5,616 nucleotides of DNA from Myxococcales bacterium (lineage in GTDB: Bacteria > Myxococcota > Polyangia > Fen-1088), in NCBI GenBank assembly GCA_003157315.1, contig PMJE01000114.1:1-5616 (forward strand), read 5' to 3'. The notes under the pieces were generated by a model. It worked only from the letters and a program-made list of their open reading frames with translations. It did no database searches and was not told where the DNA came from. Below are positions 1 to 5,616 of this stretch, piece by piece. How positions within the stretch are numbered: the stretch's first letter is position 1; each line of letters starts with the position of its first letter. Made by a program: the position numbers and the translations under genes.

Positions 1-383
1 GTGAGCTTGCACTTCCACCCTTCGCCATAGCTGGGCACAACTTTGCGAATGGCCTCGGTCTGCCGCTCGTAGCAACCCAGGGCCTCTAGGCCTGGGCTGA
101 TGTTCTCCAAGACCGTCTCAATGCCAAGATGCCTCGAAAGAAGCATCCCGAGGCGTAGGGCATCCTCCGAGTTGTCACGTTCTGGCATGAAGAGCCCGAG
201 CACACGTTCTTTGCCGAGCGCGCGGGTCGCCAAGGCTGCGACTACGGAACTATCGACGCCGCCCGACAAGCCCACAACGATGCCACGGCGCTTCAGCGAA
301 CCCATCACTTGCTCCCGAATGCTTCCCGAAATCTCCGCCACGACCGTCTCTCCGTCGATGGCTAGTGCGTCCCTGGAAAACAT
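1..383 (-). CDS. nadE: NAD(+) synthase family protein (ATP pyrophosphatase), N-terminal part
   Basis: The first 127 codons are present; the rest lies beyond the left edge. The family adenylates nicotinate adenine dinucleotide with ATP and amidates it to NAD+ in the cytoplasm. The ATP-pyrophosphatase P-loop SGGVDSS is at residues 40-46, preceded by the beta strand GIVVGL. It is followed by the helix AALATRALG and then by VLGLFMPERDNSEDA, matching the NadE pattern of a second strand ending in MP plus a Ser/Asp-rich loop. The ATG at 381-383 is supported by an AAGGAGA Shine-Dalgarno at 389-395, five bases upstream. The stretch GCYERQTEAIRKVVPSYGEGWKCKL near the edge resembles, from memory, NadE-like proteins encoded in surface-polysaccharide clusters rather than the housekeeping enzyme. 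This is therefore possibly a paralogue working on a glycan-linked amidation. The PP-loop family is secure; the exact substrate is not. Asparagine-synthase-like or other N-type pyrophosphatases are less likely alternatives. Confidence 0.85.
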   Translation of the reverse strand, partial: MFSRDALAIDGETVVAEISGSIREQVMGSLKRRGIVVGLSGGVDSSVVAALATRALGKERVLGLFMPERDNSEDALRLGMLLSRHLGIETVLENISPGLEALGCYERQTEAIRKVVPSYGEGWKCKL

Positions 384-419
384 CTCGATCTCCTTGAACC
401 TCCTGCTACCATCGCGGCT

Positions 420-448
420 AGGTTATGCCCAAGCCTTGGGCGCGGCAA
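420..448 (-). promoter_or_regulatory. Possible promoter with a palindromic spacer upstream of the NAD synthase gene
   Basis: Read on the minus strand, TTGCCG (443-448) and TAACCT (420-425) are separated by exactly 17 bases, the usual sigma70 spacing. They match the consensus hexamers at four and three positions. The predicted start would leave a leader of roughly 30 bases before the ATG at 383. The spacer is almost entirely filled by the perfect palindrome GCCCAAGCCTTGGGC (427-441), where a dimeric regulator could sit. Both the promoter and the operator role are inferred from position and symmetry. The hexamers are weak, so this may be chance in GC-rich DNA. Confidence 0.25.
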
Positions 449-592
449 CACCGCACGGCGGCGAGCCGCGAAGTGGCTACCATTTGCGTCCGCCCAGGAT
501 CGCGCAGTTCTCCCAGATGTCGCCAGTCGGGCACGTTGTGTTCGCTCGATGAGTCCATAGGTTGCCACGCTAACGCCGTCTGGTGCGCGTTC

Positions 593-2086
593 CTACTCGA
601 GGGCGCCGAGCGCCTTGCGGGCACTCCCGCCCGGGAGCGGTTTGGCCTTCTGGTGAGGCACGTACACCTGCACAGGCAAGTACTCGGAGGCCACGTCGGG
701 CGCAAGCGGGTCGCCGGGGCGGGCGGCGTCCGAGCCAGGCAGCACACGCAGATCGGCGCTGTCTACGTCAACAAACGGGCTGCCGCGGCCCCGGATGATG
801 CGCTCGAGGCCCGCGATGGGTGCCATGCCCGGTTCAGGGTGCAGCCGTTGACCGAATCCCTCACTCACCCAATTGGCTCCTAGACGCAAACGGCCCGGAC
901 CATCCAGCAAAAAGACATGCGTGCTTCCCTGGCGAAACACGATGTTGTTGTGGACATCAGCCGTCTCGTCGCTGGTCTCCAAGCGGAAGAGGGCGGTGTT
1001 CCAGCGAGTCCTTTCTTCACCGCGAATGATGACGGTGTTGTTGAAGAAGAAGAGCGTCCCCTTGCGGTACTGTGCCGGGTTGCCGTTGTCGCCCCCATAG
1101 TGCACGATGACAGATCCGTCCAGCGGCCCCTCCAGAAGGACATTGCCGTACACATAGGTGCGCCGGAAGCGCAGATCTGCTCCGGTAATCTTCGTGCTCT
1201 CCTCGGGCTCGACCAGATCGAGCAGATGAGCCCCGCCCTCGATCCAGTTGTAGCGGATTACGGTCCCCGCCGAGCGATCCTTGAGGGCGTTGCCGCCAGC
1301 GCCGCGCCGCAGGGCTCCGAACCAGTTCTGTTGATACACCATCCCGGCCGCCTCGGTGTAGGCATTGTGTTGGAAGAAAGACCCCGCAACCCCGTTGCCG
1401 TAGATATGGTTCCCCTCGGCCAGGATGTCACGTGAAACGACTTCTTCCGAATCGCCGGAGGCCACGAAAAGGCCATTGGCCGAATCAGTCAGCGTGCAGT
1501 GGCGGATGACAATGTGCTCGCCTCGCTCGATGAAGAGCGCGGCTGCACTGGTGGAAAAACTTCGGCTCTTTCCATTCTGGTCGGTGAAGGTATGCTTCGG
1601 GTGGGCGCCTCGCAGATCGAGCCCTTCCAGCACGAGGTGACTCGGCTTGACCCCCCATAGTTGGCCCTCGCGCAAGGTTATGACGACGACGCCGCGCTCC
1701 TGCGTGGGCGGGTAGGGAAAACCCAGCGCATGAGCCGTACGGGCATCCTGGCCGGTTATCATGGGAAGCTGGCCCTGTGGTCCGGGAACGCCGCAGATGC
1801 GGACCGGCTGCTGGGCCGTGCCCTGGGCCGAGACGAGAACTTGTTCACGATACGGTTCGGGGCGCCAATGCACAAGCACGCGATCGCCCGGCCCCAGGGA
1901 ACTCCACGGCACGTCGGCCAGCCGCTGCAAGCGAGGCTGCGGCCCGACTTCGTAGGTCCGGCCCTGGCCAGCCGGACAACCAGGAGCCGCAGCGGCCCCG
2001 CTGGCCGCATGCGCAGCGATCGCGCACGCGGCGACGGAAACTGCCGCCGGGAGAACCAACAATCCCGCAAGCCGCACGCATGGCAT
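593..2086 (-). CDS. Secreted right-handed parallel beta-helix repeat protein (polysaccharide-acting type)
   Basis: A 497-residue protein is predicted from the ATG at 2084-2086. It starts with a Sec signal peptide (short start with Arg5, a Leu/Val/Ala core, probable cleavage after AHA near residue 27), so it should act in the periplasm or outside the cell. After a domain with TYEVGP and SLGPGDRVLVHW come the short strand/turn repeats of a pectate-lyase-like beta helix, for example HLVLEGLDLRG, HIVIRHCTLTDSANGLFV, NHIYGNG and ADVHNNIVF. The best-conserved part is HNAYTEAAGMVYQQNWFG from residue 240 and NALKDRSAGTVIRYNWIEGG with KDRS at 269-272; similar proteins are often annotated as polysaccharide-degrading enzymes. 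The end, ALGALE, resembles the DLGAFE-type C-terminus common in this family. An in-frame GTG at 2149 adds 21 residues and has a GAAGG only three bases upstream. I prefer 2086 because it gives a clean signal peptide, although it lacks a Shine-Dalgarno. The fold is fairly certain; substrate and catalytic activity are unknown, and it could be a binding or modifying protein. Confidence 0.85.
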   Translation of the reverse strand: MPCVRLAGLLVLPAAVSVAACAIAAHAASGAAAAPGCPAGQGRTYEVGPQPRLQRLADVPWSSLGPGDRVLVHWRPEPYREQVLVSAQGTAQQPVRICGVPGPQGQLPMITGQDARTAHALGFPYPPTQERGVVVITLREGQLWGVKPSHLVLEGLDLRGAHPKHTFTDQNGKSRSFSTSAAALFIERGEHIVIRHCTLTDSANGLFVASGDSEEVVSRDILAEGNHIYGNGVAGSFFQHNAYTEAAGMVYQQNWFGALRRGAGGNALKDRSAGTVIRYNWIEGGAHLLDLVEPEESTKITGADLRFRRTYVYGNVLLEGPLDGSVIVHYGGDNGNPAQYRKGTLFFFNNTVIIRGEERTRWNTALFRLETSDETADVHNNIVFRQGSTHVFLLDGPGRLRLGANWVSEGFGQRLHPEPGMAPIAGLERIIRGRGSPFVDVDSADLRVLPGSDAARPGDPLAPDVASEYLPVQVYVPHQKAKPLPGGSARKALGALE

Positions 2087-2115
2087 GCTTGAAGGTTGGA
2101 TCGCGCAAAGCGTGA

Positions 2116-2391
2116 TTACAAGCGCCCAAATCCAGAGTGGGGATGGCACGTGCCTTCGGACGATGCCCGATGCCGCAGATTAACACGGCGGCTGTCTTCT
2201 CCGATCTCGGGTGCGCCGTTGAAACAGCTCTTGATCACGGTGTAGAGCTTCTGAATCTCGAAGAACGCACTAAACAACTCCGAACCGGTTAGTAGTGCGG
2301 GTGATTGGCTGGATTGCTCTGCTTCTACATTCCCTTGGTCATCTTGTGAGAGAATGTAGACCTCGTCCGCGGTAAGCCCTGGCAGAACCAT
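2116..2391 (-). CDS. Small hypothetical ORF, doubtful
   Basis: This 91-codon ATG frame is not recognised. Its first two thirds look protein-like (LTADEVYILSQDD, then LFSAFFEIQKLYTVIKSCFNG), and the codons from about 2271 down to 2205 mostly end in G or C as expected for a real gene in this genome. The last 20 or so residues look random and overlap the possible extended start of the beta-helix gene. There is no Shine-Dalgarno before the ATG. The sequence just upstream continues as a proline-rich stretch in a different frame, so this may be the tail of a frameshifted older gene rather than a working one. It could also be chance. Confidence 0.2.
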   Translation of the reverse strand: MVLPGLTADEVYILSQDDQGNVEAEQSSQSPALLTGSELFSAFFEIQKLYTVIKSCFNGAPEIGEDSRRVNLRHRASSEGTCHPHSGFGRL

Positions 2392-2393
2392 CG

Positions 2394-2429
2394 GTGGGCG
2401 GCTCGATGACCGGCGGCGTGGGCGGCTCG
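2394..2429. repeat. Short direct repeat, 12 bp twice, 24-bp period
   Basis: GTGGGCGGCTCG occurs at 2394-2405 and again at 2418-2429. The period of 24 bases equals eight codons. Read on the minus strand, one frame gives REPPTPPVIEPPT, that is, EPPT repeated around PPVI. Such proline-rich periodicity is typical of protein linkers. The frame is not part of an intact gene, so the repeat may be a coding remnant or simply low-complexity GC-rich DNA. Confidence 0.4.
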
Positions 2430-2949
2430 CGAATTCCGGGCTTTGCGAGTGCGATCCCGCGGCTGACGCCCGACCGACTCGCCGCCGGTCCGACCTTGTG
2501 GCCCAGCTGGAGCCTTTGTCCTGGGTGCGAGGTGTGCCGACGCCGCCGACAGCACTGCCCGGGACACCGCCATCGTGGACGGCTCTTCAGTGGCCAGACC
2601 CAGGTGGCGCAGGCAGTGGAACCTCGACCACGATGCACCTGCGATTCCGCGTCGTGCAGGCTGGCGGTAGGGCGATGCTCTCGGGAATGGAGTTTGTGGC
2701 GCTTCCGCTTTGCGGGCTGATCGACTCTCCACTTCGGACGAAAATCGAGAGCCGCTTGGTGCAATAGTGGTGCATAGGTTCGGTGTGGTGCCCCCCACCG
2801 CCTTCTCGGCAGTCGGGGTCTTCTCGCAGAATCAGGTGGTTACGGGAGAGGGGACGACAGAATTCGAACCCACTACCCTCGGCCAGCGTCACTTCACTCG
2901 CCGCCACGAAGCGGGGCGATGATTTCCGAAGAGTTTCGCGAGCTTGCTG

Positions 2950-3023
2950 CGCGCCCGGAGGGAATTGAACCCCCAGCCCTCGGCTTAGAAGGCCGATGCT
3001 CTATCCACTTGAGCTACGGGCGC
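2950..3023 (-). tRNA. tRNA-Arg (anticodon TCT)
   Basis: A complete cloverleaf reads on the minus strand from 3023 to 2950. The acceptor stem GCGCCCG (3023-3017) pairs perfectly with CGGGCGC (2957-2951), and G2950 is the discriminator base. The D stem GCTC/GAGC is intact. The anticodon stem TCGGC/GCCGA encloses the loop CTTCTAA with TCT at 2989-2987, decoding AGA and by wobble AGG. The T arm is GGGGG/TCCCT-like around TTCAATT, with an A in place of the more usual G after TTC. CCA is not encoded. The gene begins 21 bases after the stop of the recombinase stub on the same strand, so its promoter probably lies inside that remnant. Arginine tRNA genes are common integration targets, which fits the neighbouring stub. 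Confidence 0.96.
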
Positions 3024-3044
3024 AAACGAAAGGATTTCCAAGGA

Positions 3045-3262
3045 TTAGGCTAGTTGTGCTTCTGCGGTAGCTTGCTGCGTGGCTGCTATGGTCTCTCCGA
3101 TTTCTCCTCGAACAGGGCTCAGTGGTACCACGTCGCCAGCCGGTTGGGAAAGGGCCGCCGTCATGGCGGCGAAGGCCGATTCCGCGAACAGGTCAACCGT
3201 CACGTGCGCATAGTGTTGCGTTACCGAAATGCTGGACCACTTCATCCCAGAGACTCTTGAAC
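3045..3262 (-). pseudogene. Tyrosine recombinase (integrase) C-terminal remnant, frameshifted
   Basis: The minus-strand frame from 3245 to the TAA at 3045-3047 encodes SSISVTQHYAHVTVDLFAES followed by AFAAM. This matches the end of phage-integrase/XerCD-type recombinases, where HYAH carries the nucleophilic tyrosine, and is followed by a variable tail of about 40 residues. Just upstream, but in another frame, VQESLG (3262-3245) matches the VQELLGH motif that normally comes immediately before this block, so a small indel near 3240 separates the two. The catalytic Arg and HxxR boxes and the whole N-terminal domain are missing, and the upstream DNA is occupied by the start of the opposite-strand lipoprotein gene. 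The ATG at 3243-3245 has no sensible ribosome site. This is a dead stub; the family call is strong, its element of origin unknown. Confidence 0.7.
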
Positions 3263-3301
3263 GGCGCTAGACGAGGCGCTATCGTCGCATCTGGCCTTCG
3301 C

Positions 3302-3307
3302 AGGAGG
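3302..3307 (+). promoter_or_regulatory. Strong Shine-Dalgarno site of the lipoprotein gene
   Basis: AGGAGG, a perfect anti-16S match, lies six bases before the ATG at 3314. It fixes the start there rather than at the upstream in-frame ATG at 3122, whose extra 64 residues overlap the recombinase stub and look like noise. Confidence 0.85.
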
Positions 3308-3313
3308 ATTCAC

Positions 3314-4030
3314 ATGTCGCTTGGTGACCAGCAGTCCACAGCCGGTAGCCACGGGCCGCGCGAAGAACGACAGGGCGCGAGGACGATTGCAGGCAGGCTT
3401 CTCGCTGCCGCCACTCTGTTCTTGTTATCCGGTGGCTGCAGCAGCATTACCAACAGCAAGATCGCCTTCTCTGAAGAGAGCATGCACGGCGAAGACGACG
3501 TCGTCGTGTATCTCTATCGAGAGAAGCATTCGGTCGGCAACTCAGACACTTGGAGTGTCAAAATCGATGATGTGGTTATTGGAGACCTGAAGCAGGAGGC
3601 CTATATGGCCATCCACTTGGCCCCGGGTTTTCACGCGATCAAGGCCCCGGGCAATGGGTTCACGAGTCTCTGGTTGGCGGGCGTCACCTCGAGAACCGAC
3701 GGTACCAAGGCAGACAGAGTCTACTTCCCCCGTGAGCTCCTGCAGGAGAAGGGTGGTATGGTCACTCCGGACGGCTTGAAGGTCGGTGACATGACCTACT
3801 ACGCGGCGCCGAGCCGGAGCTACCAGCTACAGAGCGAGGCGGGTGAGGTTAGATTCAGGGATTCCTACGACGGAGGGCAGCACCTAGGCCTCCTGGTCGA
3901 GTTCAACCTCAAGCCAAACCAGCCCATCTACATTCGCTGCCGCGGAGGCGAGATTGCCTTCCTGACCAAAGGCGAGGCGATGAAGAGCCTTGCCACGATG
4001 AAGTACGACATGCCCAAGGCCGCGCAGTAA
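3314..4030 (+). CDS. Putative outer-membrane-type lipoprotein, DUF2846-like
   Basis: A 238-residue protein is predicted. A hydrophilic, Arg-containing N-terminus of about 28 residues precedes a hydrophobic stretch (LLAAATLFLLSGG) and a lipobox Cys at residue 42 (LSGGC; Ser rather than Leu at -3, which the lipobox pattern tolerates). Export and lipidation are therefore likely. The n-region is long for a lipoprotein, but the ribosome site supports this start. The mature part contains VVVYLYRE (63-70), a strand pair around KIDDVVIGDLKQEAY, then IHLAPGFHAIKA. This is the layout of DUF2846-like proteins: a nucleotide-free, beta-rich domain of unknown function with YVYR..., a short 'internal ligand' strand and PG.H. 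The C-terminal GEAMKSLATMKYD also fits that domain's end. A middle insertion of about 80 residues makes it longer than the basic domain. It is followed after 56 bp by the DUF2723 gene, suggesting co-transcription. Role unknown; envelope location is the best inference. Confidence 0.8.
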   Translation: MSLGDQQSTAGSHGPREERQGARTIAGRLLAAATLFLLSGGCSSITNSKIAFSEESMHGEDDVVVYLYREKHSVGNSDTWSVKIDDVVIGDLKQEAYMAIHLAPGFHAIKAPGNGFTSLWLAGVTSRTDGTKADRVYFPRELLQEKGGMVTPDGLKVGDMTYYAAPSRSYQLQSEAGEVRFRDSYDGGQHLGLLVEFNLKPNQPIYIRCRGGEIAFLTKGEAMKSLATMKYDMPKAAQ

Positions 4031-4086
4031 CCCCAGCCCGATGGAGAGATCGCGTGGCAGGTGGAGTATTCTGCGCGGAATAGGTC

Positions 4087-5616
4087 ATGGGAAGACCCAG
4101 GCGTGCACCGCGGAGGGGCAAGCAGACCGACGCCGAGAGTGCGACTGGCAGCCCTCCGGCTTGTCCTTCCTCAGATGAGTCTGCCGTCTGGGCTCGGCTC
4201 GCTCCTTTCCTGGCCTTTCTCTTCTTGCTGGCGCTCTACATCGCGACTCTCCATCCCTCGGTGGCGGGTGGCGACAGCGGCGAACTCATGGCGGCTGCGC
4301 TTACCGGTGGCGTTCCCCATCCGTCGGGCTATCCGCTTTTCGCACTGCTGGCACGATTGTTCGCTGCGCTTCCGCTCGGGCACTCGCCTGCCTGGCGCGT
4401 GAATTTGCTTTCCGCAGTGTCGATGGCAGCGGCGGGAGGTATGGCGTGTGCTGTGGTCCAGTCGTGGGCGCGCAACCCTGCGGCGGGGCTCATGGCAGCG
4501 GCGCTCTTTGGCACGAGCCCAGCTGTTTGGTCGAATGCGACGAGCGCAGAGGTCTTCGGACTCAACGCCATGTTCGTGGCCCTGGCATTCCTGCTTTGGT
4601 CGCGGGTCGAGCGTACGCTTTGCCGCCGCGAGGTATTTGCCCTGCTTTTCGCCAGCGGGCTTGCCATGTGCAACCACCACACCTTTGTGTTCGTCGGGGC
4701 GCCTTTGCTCTTGCGCTCGTTGTGGATCGCACGGCGCAGCCTCGGCGCAAGCGGGTTGGTCCTGGCTCTCGGCCTTGGGCTTTTCGGCTTGCTCCCCCAT
4801 TTCTACCTGATGCTGGCCTCGGCTTCGGGCGCGGCGGTGTCGTGGGGCGATGAAACCAGCATCGACGGCCTCCTCGCCCTTGTTCTGCGCCGTGACTATG
4901 GGACTTTCAGCATGGGCCGGCCAACTGCGGAGAGAGTCTTCGTCACCGAGGGCACGTTCTTCCCGACTCTCTGGCACATGTGGGGTCAAGCATTCCCCCG
5001 CCTGCTTTGGTTTGGTCCTCCCCTTGCCCTGGTGGGTTTGTATTCGGGCATGAAGAGCCGTCCGTTACGCCGAGCGGCCTCCCTTCTCCTCGTCGTCTTC
5101 TGCTTCTACGGCCTGAGCTACTGCTTTCTGTCCAACCTGTCGTTGGCAAGGCCGCTCTATATTTCTGTCCTGGGCCGGTTCTGCATCGAGTCCGATTTGG
5201 TGTTGACCATTGCCGCCGGGTTCGGTCTGGCCGCGCTTTTACGAAGGCTGGGTGCCCGCGGACCCAGGCGTCGTCGGTGGCTGCGCTTGGCTCCGCTCGG
5301 TGCGGGGGTGGTCTTTGCTGTGGGCGTTGCTGCTCATGCCGGGGTGGCGAACGGAAGGAACAACACCGTGTTTCGCGATTTCGTGACCACCGCGTTCGCG
5401 TCCCTGCCACCCAACGCCATCGTGATCTCGGTGGGGGATGAGGTGACGAACTCCGCCTTCTATCTTCACGAGGTGGAGAAGCTGCGCCCTGACGTCATTC
5501 ACTTGGGTCGCACCTACCTGGCTGCACCCTGGTACACGGCACGCCAGAGGCTCCTTCATCGCGATCTGTACTTGCCTGAAGGCGGCTATGGCGAACACGG
5601 CTGGAACATCAAGCAG
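4087..5616 (+). CDS. DUF2723 / GT117-family membrane glycosyltransferase, N-terminal 510 residues
   Basis: The frame is open to the right edge, so the C-terminus is missing. An in-frame TAG at 4081-4083 makes the ATG at 4087 the earliest possible start; the ribosome site is weak (GGAA at 4077-4080). A hydrophilic, Arg-rich cytoplasmic tail of about 37 residues leads into the first membrane helix (38-55). The family hallmark follows: HPSVAGGDSGELMAAALTGGVPHPSGYPLF (56-85, with Asp63 and Glu66 in the first extracytoplasmic loop). Further features are SAEVFGLNA, CNHHTF (195-200), about eight to ten predicted helices in all, the last near 400-420, and then a soluble region with PPNAIVISVGDE (441-452) and LRPDVIHL. 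These match GT-C fold proteins related to protein O-mannosyltransferases, which transfer a sugar from a polyprenyl-linked donor outside the inner membrane. Acceptor and sugar are unknown. It probably shares a transcript with the lipoprotein gene. Confidence 0.9.
   Translation, partial: MGRPRRAPRRGKQTDAESATGSPPACPSSDESAVWARLAPFLAFLFLLALYIATLHPSVAGGDSGELMAAALTGGVPHPSGYPLFALLARLFAALPLGHSPAWRVNLLSAVSMAAAGGMACAVVQSWARNPAAGLMAAALFGTSPAVWSNATSAEVFGLNAMFVALAFLLWSRVERTLCRREVFALLFASGLAMCNHHTFVFVGAPLLLRSLWIARRSLGASGLVLALGLGLFGLLPHFYLMLASASGAAVSWGDETSIDGLLALVLRRDYGTFSMGRPTAERVFVTEGTFFPTLWHMWGQAFPRLLWFGPPLALVGLYSGMKSRPLRRAASLLLVVFCFYGLSYCFLSNLSLARPLYISVLGRFCIESDLVLTIAAGFGLAALLRRLGARGPRRRRWLRLAPLGAGVVFAVGVAAHAGVANGRNNTVFRDFVTTAFASLPPNAIVISVGDEVTNSAFYLHEVEKLRPDVIHLGRTYLAAPWYTARQRLLHRDLYLPEGGYGEHGWNIKQ

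Larger units (their letters stand above)
2087..2949. other. About 860 bp with no confident gene
   Basis: All six frames here either are interrupted or give arginine/proline-rich translations typical of wrong-frame reading of GC-rich DNA. The stretch should hold the leader and promoter of the beta-helix gene at its left end and whatever follows the tRNA gene at its right end. Three local items stand out: a small ORF (2116-2391 minus), a 12-bp direct repeat GTGGGCGGCTCG at 2394-2405 and 2418-2429, and a T-arm-like sequence at 2856-2875. The neighbouring recombinase stub makes decayed mobile-element DNA a reasonable but unproven explanation. Confidence 0.5.

Noticed and set aside
100..552. Plus-strand 150-codon open frame
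   Set aside because: It is antisense to the NAD synthase gene, which has a PP-loop and a good ribosome site; the translation is Ser/Arg-rich and unlike any family.
917..1435. Plus-strand 172-codon open frame
   Set aside because: It lies wholly opposite the beta-helix gene, whose repeats are clearly recognisable; this frame is a mirror effect of high-GC codon use.
2498..2767. Plus-strand 89-codon frame ending LRTKIESRLVQ
   Set aside because: The tail looks somewhat protein-like, but the first half is Pro/Thr/Trp-rich noise, there is no ribosome site, and I recognise no family.
2587..2907. Minus-strand 106-codon frame downstream of the tRNA gene
   Set aside because: Its GSGFEF segment comes from the T-arm-like DNA at 2856-2875, a known source of spurious ORFs; the rest has no family signature.
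2898..2919. GC-rich hairpin (TCGCC/GGCGA stem) about 30 bp after the tRNA 3' end, as a terminator
   Set aside because: The stem contains a bulge and no T-run follows on the minus strand, so a Rho-independent terminator is not supported.
4041..4178. 45-codon ATG frame between the lipoprotein and DUF2723 genes
   Set aside because: It overlaps the start of the DUF2723 gene in another frame, is Arg/Gln-rich, has no family resemblance and no clear ribosome site.
4171..4989. Minus-strand 272-codon open frame
   Set aside because: It is antisense to the DUF2723 gene and its translation is charged and Gln/Arg/Glu-rich, the usual complement of a Leu/Ala-rich membrane protein.

Overview
The window is GC-rich bacterial chromosomal DNA with long, tightly packed reading frames, Sec/lipoprotein-type export signals and one tRNA gene. 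Its protein families (a polysaccharide-locus type NAD synthase, a secreted parallel beta-helix protein, a DUF2846-like lipoprotein and a DUF2723/GT117 membrane glycosyltransferase) suggest a high-GC Gram-negative, perhaps Myxococcota/Deltaproteobacteria-like. That placement is an inference from gene content and composition only.

Layout. Positions 1-383 (minus strand) hold the N-terminal 127 codons of an NAD+ synthase-family ATP pyrophosphatase that runs off the left edge. A 209-bp gap before it carries a possible promoter with a perfect 15-bp palindrome in its spacer. Positions 593-2086 (minus; possibly from a GTG at 2149) encode a secreted right-handed parallel beta-helix protein. About 860 bp without a confident gene follow (2087-2949). 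They contain one low-confidence small ORF, a proline-rich repeat in another frame, and a tRNA T-arm look-alike. A complete tRNA-Arg(TCT) gene lies at 2950-3023 (minus). Just 5' of it on the same strand is the frameshifted C-terminal stub of a tyrosine recombinase (3045-3262), which marks an old mobile-element scar.

From 3314 the strand switches to plus. A lipoprotein with a strong Shine-Dalgarno and a DUF2846-like region (3314-4030) is followed 56 bp later by the first 510 codons of a DUF2723 membrane protein (4087 to the right edge). These two probably form one transcription unit.

Taken together, three of the four protein genes fit a cell-envelope or surface-glycan theme: the beta-helix protein, the lipoprotein and the GT-C type membrane glycosyltransferase. 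The NAD synthase relative resembles copies often seen in polysaccharide gene clusters. The tRNA/recombinase scar lies between the two divergent blocks. I see no CRISPR array, rRNA, intact insertion sequence, toxin-antitoxin pair or recognisable defence system, and nothing that I can defend as a wholly new system.
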